From: Acidisphaera sp035272265 | GTDB taxonomy: Bacteria > Pseudomonadota > Alphaproteobacteria > Acetobacterales > Acetobacteraceae | Assembly (NCBI GenBank): GCA_035272265.1 | Contig: DATEQV010000193.1 | Span: forward strand, 1 to 7,138 | Direction: 5' to 3' | DNA length: 7,138 nt | Shown: positions 1-5,716 of the stretch, piece after piece | How the letters are laid out: each line of letters opens with the position of its first letter | Numbering within the stretch: position 1 is the first letter of the stretch | Position numbers and translations under genes: made by a program | Notes under the pieces: generated by a model | The model's database searches: none | Told to the model about the DNA's origin: nothing | Seen by the model: the letters and a program-made list of their open reading frames with translations, nothing else

Positions 1-1415
1 CGGTCGAGCAGATGGCCGCGATCGGGCTGCAACGCAACGAACACGCCCTCCGACTCGAATCCTCGTACGGCGATGTCGCCATCCGGCTCGCCCCATGCCG
101 CCAGAACGCGGGCACGCGCGGCGTCCGGTAGTGTCGCGAACACCCGCTCGTACTCGACACGCGACAGAATAGCGCGGGTGTTCAAGCGCACGTCCGACAG
201 GTCGCCCGCGTGGTAGCCTGCGTCGGCAAGTGTGCGGCCGATTTCCCCGACGCTGGCGAAACTGTCGAGGCCGATCGCGTGGCCTTCCTGGCCGCCGCCC
301 GGATAGTTCGACAGCAGCAGCGCGACGCGGCGCTGCGCGCGTGGCGTCGCCGCAAGGCGCGCCCAGCCGGCCGCCCTGTCAGCCGCCAGCGCGGTGCCGT
401 CCCGGTCCGGACGGTGCATCACCTGCGCGAAGTCCAGGCCCGCAACAGGTGTCGCTTCGGCCTTGAACGAAATCGCCCCGGTCAGCAGGCGTCCGTCCAG
501 CTCCGGCAGCACGACCTGCATCGCCAGATCGGTCTGCGACAGGCCGCGCGCACTCGCCTGCCACGCCGCGCGATCGCTGCCGGCGAACACCACCTGCAGC
601 ACCGGCGCACCGGCCATCCGCAACGCGGCGGCGCCGGCGGAGAAGGCGGTGGCGTTCAGCACCACCGAGGGCCATTCCCGCAGCAAATCGGCAATCGTTG
701 CCGCCGAAACCGGATCCTTCAGGCTGGCGACGAAAAAGGCGCGCACGCCGAGGCCTCGCACGGCCAGTGCCTCGGCCAGCGCCGTGATCGGTGCCACGTC
801 GCCGGCCAGCAGATGCGAGCGGTAGAACACGATCGCCGTCCGCCCCGCCTCGCCGTCTTGTGGGACACCCAGCGGCCACTCCCCCGCCTGCGGCAACGGC
901 GCGGGTGGCGCGGGCTCGCATGCCGCCACCCCGGCCAATGTCGCGGCCAGGCGCAGCGCGTTGGCGACATTGTCCGGCCCGCCATACGCGAAATACGCAT
1001 CGAGCGACGCGAGCGTGCCCGGCGGCACCGTCGACAGCACGGCAAGCCGGGCATCGTCGCGTGCGTCCCCCGGCAGAAGCGCCAGCGGTATGCCGTGCGC
1101 GCGGCACACCTGCGCGAACTCCTCGGCGCCGTAGCGGAAATAGTCCAGCCCGCCGAGCACCCGCGCAATCACGCATTTCGCGCGCGCGATGGTCTGTTCG
1201 GCGTAGAGATCGACCGACATCGGATGGCGCAGCCGCGCGAGGTTGGCGAGCCGCAGGCTGGGACGGTCGTCGCGCATGCCCGCCCAGGCCGCCGCCGCCG
1301 CCCCCAGATCGCTGTCGGAGAACGACAGGAACACGATATCCGCCGGCGCGTGCGCCAGATCGACGGCCGGCTGGTCGTCGTCGAGCGTCAGGCTTTCGCA
1401 GAACAGCAGATGCAT
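1..1415 (-). CDS. cobN: Cobaltochelatase large subunit CobN, N-terminal part (truncated by window edge)
   Basis: CobN is the large catalytic subunit of the ATP-dependent aerobic cobaltochelatase CobNST, which inserts Co2+ into hydrogenobyrinic acid a,c-diamide in the cytoplasm. The frame is open from ATG at 1415 to the window edge, giving 471 codons of a family usually about 1,100-1,300 residues, so over half is missing to the left. The protein begins MHLLFCES and continues with PADIVFLSFSDSDL, the typical CobN N-terminus. Further matches are ARAKCVIARVLGGLDYF near residue 80, YRSHLLAGD at 198-206 followed by FFVASLKDP, and LSNYPGG around 368-374 followed by AIGLDSFAS. The start lies 8 bases after the cobW stop with no strong ribosome-binding site, so it is probably translated by coupling to cobW. 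CobS and CobT are not in the window. A magnesium chelatase BchH/ChlH homologue is less likely because of the cobW/cobO/cobQ context. Confidence 0.95.
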   Translation of the reverse strand, partial: MHLLFCESLTLDDDQPAVDLAHAPADIVFLSFSDSDLGAAAAAWAGMRDDRPSLRLANLARLRHPMSVDLYAEQTIARAKCVIARVLGGLDYFRYGAEEFAQVCRAHGIPLALLPGDARDDARLAVLSTVPPGTLASLDAYFAYGGPDNVANALRLAATLAGVAACEPAPPAPLPQAGEWPLGVPQDGEAGRTAIVFYRSHLLAGDVAPITALAEALAVRGLGVRAFFVASLKDPVSAATIADLLREWPSVVLNATAFSAGAAALRMAGAPVLQVVFAGSDRAAWQASARGLSQTDLAMQVVLPELDGRLLTGAISFKAEATPVAGLDFAQVMHRPDRDGTALAADRAAGWARLAATPRAQRRVALLLSNYPGGGQEGHAIGLDSFASVGEIGRTLADAGYHAGDLSDVRLNTRAILSRVEYERVFATLPDAARARVLAAWGEPDGDIAVRGFESEGVFVALQPDRGHLLD

Positions 1416-1423
1416 CTGTTGCG

Positions 1424-2455
1424 TCAGTCGGCGGCTTGCAGCAGCGCGGCGATGGCGGCGCGGTCCATGCCGCTGCGGCCGATCACCACCACGGCGCCCG
1501 AGTCGTCCGCCGACCACGGGCGGTCGAAATGGTGCCGGAACCGCGCGCCTACGCCCTGCACCGCAAGCCGCATCGGCCGGCCGCGAACCTTCGCGAAGCC
1601 CTTGATGCGCAGGATGTCATGCGCCTCGGCCGCCGCGCGCAGCCGCCCCATCAGCGCATCCGCCGACGCGGCTTCCGGCAGCGCAACCGCGAAGCTGTCG
1701 AAGTCGTCGTGCTCGTGTTCGCCGTCAACCGCGTCGTGATGCGACGGGCGGGCGGCCAGATCGTCCTCCGCCGCCGCATCCAGGCCGAGCAGCACCGACG
1801 GGTCGATCCGCCCTTCCCGCGCCGGCAGCATACGCGCGCGGGGTGCGGCGGCGCGCACGCGCTCGGCAGCCAGACCAGCCTGCGCCTGATCGACCAGGTC
1901 GGACTTGTCCAGCACGATCAGGTCGGCCGCGCGCACCTGGTCCTCGAACACCTCGGCGAGCGGGTTGTCGTGATCGATCGCGGCATCCGCCGCACGCTGC
2001 CGCGCGACCGCGTCGGGATCGTCGGCGAAGCGCCCCGCCGCGACGGCCGGCGCGTCGACCACCGCGATCACCCCATCGACTGTCACGCGGGAGCGTATGT
2101 CGGGCCAGCCGAACGCCTTCAGCAGCGGCTTCGGCAACGCAAGCCCGGAGGTTTCGATCAGGATGTGACGCGGCGGGGCCGGGCGGTCGAGCAACGCCCG
2201 CATCGCCGGCAGGAAATCGTCCGCCACGGTGCAGCACAGGCAGCCGTTGGCAAGCTCGACGATGTCGGTGTCCTCGCAGTCCGGGATGCCGCAGCTGCGC
2301 AGCGTCTCGCCGTCAATGCCGCGCTCGCCGAACTCGTTGACGATTACAGCGAGGCGCACGCCCGCGTTCTCCAGCACGTGCCGCACCAGCGTGGTCTTCC
2401 CGGCGCCGAGGAAGCCGGTGATGACGGTCACGGGAATCTTGCCGGTGTCGATCAT
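1424..2455 (-). CDS. cobW: CobW, GTP-binding cobalt metallochaperone-type protein (G3E family)
   Basis: This 343-residue protein belongs to the COG0523 branch of G3E P-loop GTPases. CobW is required for aerobic B12 synthesis and is thought to load Co2+ for the CobN chelatase; its exact role is inferred in the literature rather than fully settled. Visible motifs are the P-loop GFLGAGKTT (14-22), the family-defining metal site GCLCC (71-75), a Walker B-like region ending in ETSGLALPKP, and LDKSDLV as the base-recognition (NKxD-like) motif. A His/Asp/Glu-rich stretch with HH and HEHDD (247-251) precedes the C-terminal CobW_C domain, which contains RIKGFAKVRGRP. The ATG at 2455 overlaps the upstream gene's stop as ATGA, implying translational coupling. 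The reading frame stays open upstream of this ATG, but that extension is arginine-rich shadow sequence of the DUF1636 gene. Length and motifs fit CobW well. Confidence 0.95.
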   Translation of the reverse strand: MIDTGKIPVTVITGFLGAGKTTLVRHVLENAGVRLAVIVNEFGERGIDGETLRSCGIPDCEDTDIVELANGCLCCTVADDFLPAMRALLDRPAPPRHILIETSGLALPKPLLKAFGWPDIRSRVTVDGVIAVVDAPAVAAGRFADDPDAVARQRAADAAIDHDNPLAEVFEDQVRAADLIVLDKSDLVDQAQAGLAAERVRAAAPRARMLPAREGRIDPSVLLGLDAAAEDDLAARPSHHDAVDGEHEHDDFDSFAVALPEAASADALMGRLRAAAEAHDILRIKGFAKVRGRPMRLAVQGVGARFRHHFDRPWSADDSGAVVVIGRSGMDRAAIAALLQAAD

Positions 2456-2826
2456 GCGGCCTCCGGATGCGGCACGCGGCCGAGAATGAGTGTGCCGAGC
2501 GACGCCGGCCGCCGCGACGGCATCACCGTGCCGGTGCTGGATGCGGCGTAGGCGTGCACGTAGTCGAGCAGGTCGGACGCCAGCGCGGGCGAGAGAAAGC
2601 CGAGCAGGTTCGTCCACTTGCCCGGCATCGAAATCGCGGCGGCGCAGCCGCGCTCGCAACTCGCGAGGCAGGAGACCTCGCGCAGCACCACCGGCGCGCG
2701 GCGCACGTCCACCTGCACACGCAATGCTTCGTACAGCAGGGCGCCAGGCGGCGTTTCGCCCTCCGCAAGTTCGCGTCCGGCTTGGCAGGTATTGCAAACG
2801 CTCAGGGTCGGTCGTGGGCCGTTCAA
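2452..2826 (-). CDS. DUF1636 family small cysteine-rich protein
   Basis: This is a 124-residue protein with no established function. It has CNTC (Cys11, Cys14) and CLASCERGC (Cys53, Cys57, Cys61), followed by MPGKWTNLLGFLSP. That arrangement is characteristic of DUF1636, a family often found beside cobW and cobN and resembling thioredoxin-fold 2Fe-2S ferredoxins. I infer a metal- or cluster-binding protein acting with CobW/CobN, for example in cobalt handling or electron transfer. There is no signal peptide or membrane segment. The start is TTG at 2826: an in-frame TGA lies directly before it (2829-2827), and no ATG or GTG occurs before the first cysteines. A Shine-Dalgarno-like GGAAGGG (2837-2831) supports it. 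It is the first gene after the cobalamin riboswitch, and its stop overlaps the cobW start by four bases. The gene call is secure; the role is inference. Confidence 0.88.
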   Translation of the reverse strand: MNGPRPTLSVCNTCQAGRELAEGETPPGALLYEALRVQVDVRRAPVVLREVSCLASCERGCAAAISMPGKWTNLLGFLSPALASDLLDYVHAYAASSTGTVMPSRRPASLGTLILGRVPHPEAA

Positions 2827-2839
2827 TCATCCCTTCCTT
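2824..2839 (-). promoter_or_regulatory. Ribosome-binding site and TTG start of the DUF1636 gene
   Basis: On the minus strand the sequence reads AAGGAAGGGATGATTG. GGAAGGG (2837-2831) lies four bases before the TTG at 2826-2824. An ATG at 2830-2828 lies in a different frame, four bases upstream, and that frame stays open into cobW. The DUF1636 cysteine motifs fix TTG as the real start of this gene. The GGGAUG part (2833-2828) can pair with CAUCCC at 2866-2861 in the leader, so the site may be masked when B12 is bound. Confidence 0.7.
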
Positions 2840-2932
2840 GCGCGCGCGGCGCCGACGAACGGGATGCGGCCGCCGTGCGGCGGACTGAACAAGAACCGCA
2901 ACCGGTGCATCCCGCCCGGAGCGGTGGTTGGC
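2840..2932 (-). promoter_or_regulatory. Probable riboswitch expression platform (structured leader)
   Basis: This leader separates the aptamer from the DUF1636 ribosome-binding site. Read on the minus strand, CGGGAUGC (2914-2907) is a perfect 8-base inverted repeat of GCAUCCCG (2867-2860), extendable by two G-U pairs outward. Inside lies a small hairpin CCGCC-GCAC-GGCGG (2883-2870). The CAUCCC of the second arm is also complementary to GGGAUG at 2833-2828, which overlaps the ribosome-binding site. The two pairings exclude each other, as expected for a switch acting on translation. No uridine run follows any stem, so an intrinsic terminator is not supported. The ligand-on and ligand-off assignment is inference. 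Confidence 0.55.
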
Positions 2933-3110
2933 GCTGATGGCAGGTCTCCTGGCTCGCGGATCAAGCGCAGCGTGGCGGCCTTCCCGGGGTTGTGCCCCAG
3001 TGACGTGTCGCCTCGCCGCTTTCCGCTTACAGTTGCGGGAGCAGCCGCGGCATTGGGGCGAACCCCGCACCGCGTTCCCTTTTCACCTTCCGGCGGGAAG
3101 GACCATCGCG
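2933..3110 (-). promoter_or_regulatory. Cobalamin (AdoCbl-type) riboswitch aptamer
   Basis: The minus-strand RNA shows the conserved cobalamin riboswitch elements in the right order. They are a P2-type hairpin CCUUCC-CGCC-GGAAGG followed by GUGAAAAGGGAA (AGGGAA at 3080-3075), a P3-type stem CGCGG...CCGCG capped by GGGG-UUCG-CCCC (3066-3055), the core CCCGCAACUGUAAGCGG (about 3039-3023), a B12-box-like GUCACUG (3004-2998; consensus GCCACUG), GGGAAGGC, and the 3' signature GAGCCAGGAGACCUGCC (ending near 2939). The closing P1 helix can be drawn between GAUGG (3107-3103) and CCAUC (2940-2936), with a GC/GC extension past a bulged A. It lies upstream of the DUF1636-cobW-cobN operon and should reduce its expression when cobalamin is abundant. 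Outer boundaries are good to a few bases. The plus strand here is not a riboswitch. Confidence 0.95.
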
Positions 3111-3114
3111 GCGA

Positions 3115-3144
3115 AGGATAGGCGCGAAGCCGATCCGCCGTCAA
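3115..3144 (-). promoter_or_regulatory. Predicted sigma70-type promoter of the DUF1636-cobW-cobN operon
   Basis: On the minus strand a -35 box TTGACG (3144-3139) is followed after 18 bases by a -10 box TATCCT (3120-3115). Transcription starting six to eight bases downstream would begin near 3108, at the first bases of the riboswitch P1 helix. That fit between promoter and aptamer supports the call. The -35 box ends two bases before the cobU ribosome-binding site on the opposite strand. It is predicted from the boxes only. Confidence 0.6.
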
Positions 3145-3145
3145 A

Positions 3146-3151
3146 AGGAGG
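3146..3151 (+). promoter_or_regulatory. Strong ribosome-binding site of cobU, deciding its start
   Basis: A perfect AGGAGG lies five bases before ATG (3157) and only two bases before an in-frame GTG (3154). The spacing favours the ATG as the start of cobU. It is the strongest Shine-Dalgarno sequence in the window. Confidence 0.75.
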
Positions 3152-3156
3152 CGGTG

Positions 3157-3657
3157 ATGCCGGACTTGACCTTGGTGCTGGGCGGCGCGCGATCGGGCAA
3201 GAGCCTCGCGGCCGAACGGCTCCTCACCGCACTGCCGCCGCCCTGGCTCTACATCGCGACCGCGCAGGCGCTGGACGACGAAATGCGCGCGCGCATCGAC
3301 GACCACCGCGCGCGCCGCGCCGCCGGATGGCGCACCGCCGAGGCCCCGATCGACGTGCCGGGCGCCATCGGTGCGGCCGGTGCGATACCCGTGCTGGTCG
3401 ACTGTCTGACTCTGTGGCTGACGAACCTGATGCTGGGCGAGCACGACATCGCAGCCGCGGCGGCGGCGCTTGAACAGGCGCTCGCGCGCGACGCGCCGAC
3501 CGTGCTGGTTGCCAACGAGGTCGGGCTCGGCATTGTGCCCGACAACGCGCTCGCCCGGCGGTTCCGCGACGAGGCCGGACGGCTCAACCAGCGCATGGCC
3601 GAACGTGCGTCTTCCGTGCTGTTCATGGTGGCCGGGCTGCCGATGAGGGTGAAGTGA
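3157..3657 (+). CDS. cobU: Adenosylcobinamide kinase / adenosylcobinamide-phosphate guanylyltransferase (CobU/CobP)
   Basis: This bifunctional cytoplasmic enzyme phosphorylates adenosylcobinamide and then transfers GMP to give adenosyl-GDP-cobinamide, the substrate for CobS/CobV. The 166-residue protein matches the family (about 170-180). It has the P-loop GGARSGKS (9-16), YIATAQALDDEM (32-43), DHRARRAAGW (49-58) whose His50 aligns with the guanylylated His46 of Salmonella CobU, a Walker B strand VLVDCLTLWLTN (79-90), and NEVGLGIVPDN (120-130). ATG at 3157 is chosen over the adjacent GTG because of Shine-Dalgarno spacing. Its stop overlaps the GTG start of cobO by four bases. It is called cobP in P. 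denitrificans naming. It is the first gene of a plus-strand cobU-cobO-cobQ operon, diverging from the riboswitch operon, and no convincing promoter or riboswitch is visible for it on this strand. Confidence 0.96.
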   Translation: MPDLTLVLGGARSGKSLAAERLLTALPPPWLYIATAQALDDEMRARIDDHRARRAAGWRTAEAPIDVPGAIGAAGAIPVLVDCLTLWLTNLMLGEHDIAAAAAALEQALARDAPTVLVANEVGLGIVPDNALARRFRDEAGRLNQRMAERASSVLFMVAGLPMRVK

Positions 3658-4259
3658 GCGACAACGACGAGGCGCGCCATCGCGAGAAGATGGCCAAGCG
3701 AAAGCAGGTCCAGGACGCCGAGGTCGCCAGCAAGACGATCGAAAAAGGCCTGCTGCTGGTCCACACCGGCCCGGGCAAGGGCAAGTCCACCGCCGCGTTC
3801 GGGCTGGCGCTGCGCATGCTCGGGCATGGGCGCCGCGTCGGCGTGGTGCAGTTCGTCAAGGGCGCGTGGTCGACCGGCGAGCGCAGCGTGCTGGAAGGTT
3901 TCGGGCCGCTGGTGTCCTGGCACAGCATGGGCGAGGGCTTCACCTGGGAGACGCAGGACCGCGCACGCGACATCGCCGCCGCCCGCGCCGCCTGGGACCG
4001 CGCGCTGGCGCTGATGGCGGAACCCGACCTCGCGCTGCTGGTGCTGGACGAACTCAGCATCGCGCTGCGCTACGACTACCTGCCCGAGGACGAAGTCGTC
4101 TCCGCGCTGCGCGCCCGCCGTCCCGATCTGCACGTGGTCGTCACCGGCCGCAACGCCCGCCCCTCGCTGATCGAGGCGGCCGACCTCGTCACCGAGATGG
4201 TGCCCCGCAAGCACCATTTCGCCGCCGGCGTGAAGGCGCAGGAGGGAATCGAGTTCTGA
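3654..4259 (+). CDS. cobO: Corrinoid adenosyltransferase CobO (BtuR/CobA type)
   Basis: The enzyme transfers the 5'-deoxyadenosyl group of ATP to the reduced Co(I) of cobyrinic acid a,c-diamide and other corrinoids, making the adenosyl form. The 201-residue protein is of normal length. It has a charged N-terminal segment (1-30, rich in Lys, Arg, Glu), the P-loop GPGKGKST (39-46), QFVKGAW (66-72), GEGFTWET (93-100), the Walker B-like LVLDELSIAL (129-138), VTGRNA (163-168), and the family C-terminus KAQEGIEF (194-201). The start is GTG at 3654, inside the cobU stop (GTGA), with GAGGG four bases upstream, so it is probably coupled to cobU. It directly precedes cobQ, which uses the adenosylated product. 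The C-terminal KAQEGIEF and P-loop separate it from the unrelated PduO-type and EutT-type adenosyltransferases. Confidence 0.97.
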   Translation: MSDNDEARHREKMAKRKQVQDAEVASKTIEKGLLLVHTGPGKGKSTAAFGLALRMLGHGRRVGVVQFVKGAWSTGERSVLEGFGPLVSWHSMGEGFTWETQDRARDIAAARAAWDRALALMAEPDLALLVLDELSIALRYDYLPEDEVVSALRARRPDLHVVVTGRNARPSLIEAADLVTEMVPRKHHFAAGVKAQEGIEF

Positions 4260-5716
4260 TGCAAGCGCGCGCGCTGATGCTGCAGGGGACGGGATCGGGC
4301 GTCGGTAAGAGCGTGCTCGTCGCGGGGCTCGCGCGCGCGCTGGTGCACCGTGGGCTGTCGGTGCGTCCGTTCAAGCCGCAGAACATGTCCAACAACGCCG
4401 CGGTCACGCCGGACGGCGGCGAGATCGGACGCGCGCAGGCGCTGCAGGCGCTCGCGTGTGGTGTTGCGCCGTCGGTCGCGATGAACCCCGTGCTGCTCAA
4501 GCCGCAGAGCGAAACCGGCGCGCAGGTCGTCGTGCGCGGCCGGGTGGTCGGGACCGCGCGGGCGCGCGCGTGGCAGACGATGAAGGCCTCGCTGCTGCCG
4601 ACGGTGCTCGACAGCTTCGCCGAGCTGCGCGCCGCGTGCGATGTCGTGCTGGTCGAAGGCGCGGGCAGCGCGTCGGAGACCAACCTGCGCGCGGGCGACA
4701 TCGCCAACATGGGCTTCGCGCGCGCGGCCGACGTGCCGGTGGTGATCGTCGGCGACATCGACCGTGGCGGCGTGATCGCGTCGCTGGTGGGCACGCGCGC
4801 CGTGCTGGACGCGCGCGACGCAGCCATGGTGCAGGGCTTCATCGTGAACCGGATGCGCGGCGAGCCGACCTTGTTCGACGACGGCATGCGCGCGATCGAG
4901 GCGCAGACCGGCTGGACCGCATTCGGGCTGGTTCCGCATTGCGACGCCGTCCGCGCCCTGCCGGCCGAAGACGCGGCCGAGGCGCCCCCGTCCGCGCGCC
5001 GGCCCGGCGCCCGGCTGCGCGTGGTCGTGCCGCTGCTGCCGTGGATCGCCAACTTCGACGATCTCGACCCGCTGCGCGGCGAGCCTGACGTCGATCTGCG
5101 GATCATCGCACGCGGCTCCGCGTTGCCGCGCGACGCCGATCTGGTGCTGCTGCCGGGGTCGAAGGCGACGCTCGCCGACCTCGCCGTGCTGCGCGCGGAG
5201 GGCTGGGACGTTGACATCATCGCCCATGCGCGCGCGGGCGAGCGCGTGCTGGGCATCTGCGGCGGCTATCAGATCCTCGGACGCGAGATCGCCGACCCGG
5301 ACGGGATCGAAGGCCCGCCCGGATCGGCGCCCGGCCTGGGCCTGCTCGACGTGACCACCGTGCTCACCGGCGACAAGCGTCTGGTCGCCGTCCGCGGGCG
5401 GCTCGCGGACGGTGCGGCCTTCGATGGCTATGAGATGCACGTCGGCCGCACCGAAGGGCCGGACACTTCGCGGCGGTTCGCTCGTCTCGATGACGGCCGG
5501 GCGGATGGGGCGACGTCGGCGGACGGACGCGTGGCCGGCACCTATCTGCACGGGCTGTTCGCGGCGGATGGTGCGCGCGCGGCGTGGCTGCGCGCGCTCG
5601 GCGCGGCGCCCGCATCACGCAGCCATTCGGCGGATGTGGAGGCGGCACTCGACGCGCTGGCCGCGCATCTGGAGCGGCATATCGCGATCGACGCGCTGCT
5701 CAGGATCGCACGATGA
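4259..5716 (+). CDS. cobQ: Cobyric acid synthase CobQ (glutamine-hydrolysing)
   Basis: CobQ carries out four successive ATP- and glutamine-dependent amidations (b, d, e and g side chains) that turn adenosylcobyrinic acid a,c-diamide into adenosylcobyric acid. The 485-residue length is typical. The N-terminal synthetase domain shows P-loop GTGSGVGKS (10-18), FKPQNMSNN (38-46), GAGSASETNL (134-143) and GDIDRGGVIASL (165-176). A Pro/Ala/Arg-rich linker near 235-252 leads to a class I-type glutaminase domain with LLPGSKAT (297-304), the nucleophile Cys334 in GICGGYQ, YEMHVGRTEG (391-400) and the catalytic His431 in GTYLHGLF. The ATG overlaps the cobO stop by one base (TGATG), with GGAGGG at 4241-4246. 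Its last 17 bases overlap the 3' end of cobD on the other strand. CbiP is the anaerobic-pathway name for the same family. Confidence 0.97.
   Translation: MQARALMLQGTGSGVGKSVLVAGLARALVHRGLSVRPFKPQNMSNNAAVTPDGGEIGRAQALQALACGVAPSVAMNPVLLKPQSETGAQVVVRGRVVGTARARAWQTMKASLLPTVLDSFAELRAACDVVLVEGAGSASETNLRAGDIANMGFARAADVPVVIVGDIDRGGVIASLVGTRAVLDARDAAMVQGFIVNRMRGEPTLFDDGMRAIEAQTGWTAFGLVPHCDAVRALPAEDAAEAPPSARRPGARLRVVVPLLPWIANFDDLDPLRGEPDVDLRIIARGSALPRDADLVLLPGSKATLADLAVLRAEGWDVDIIAHARAGERVLGICGGYQILGREIADPDGIEGPPGSAPGLGLLDVTTVLTGDKRLVAVRGRLADGAAFDGYEMHVGRTEGPDTSRRFARLDDGRADGATSADGRVAGTYLHGLFAADGARAAWLRALGAAPASRSHSADVEAALDALAAHLERHIAIDALLRIAR

Noticed and set aside
210..2551. Long plus-strand open frames (210-1739 and 791-2551) opposite cobN and cobW
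   Set aside because: Their products are Arg/Ala/Pro-rich with no recognisable motifs, and they lie antisense to genes with clear family motifs. Such frames are expected in very GC-rich DNA.
2870..2883. CCGCC-GCAC-GGCGG hairpin as an intrinsic transcription terminator of the riboswitch
   Set aside because: It is a stem of only five pairs and is not followed by a uridine run on the minus strand; a translation-level switch fits better.
2456..3070. N-terminal extension of CobW as a 548-residue fusion protein
   Set aside because: The open frame continues through the DUF1636 gene and riboswitch, but the added residues are Arg-rich shadow sequence, and the CobW family starts just before the P-loop, matching ATG 2455.
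2936..3110. A riboswitch or small gene on the plus strand between DUF1636 and cobU (for example open frames 2618-3121 and 2928-3473)
   Set aside because: The conserved cobalamin riboswitch elements read only on the minus strand. The plus-strand frames cross the riboswitch and have no family motifs.
3249..5551. Long minus-strand open frames opposite cobU, cobO and cobQ (3249-4217, 4076-5551, 4189-5256)
   Set aside because: Composition is shadow-like (His/Arg/Ala/Gln-rich), no motifs, no ribosome-binding sites, and the plus-strand genes are certain.
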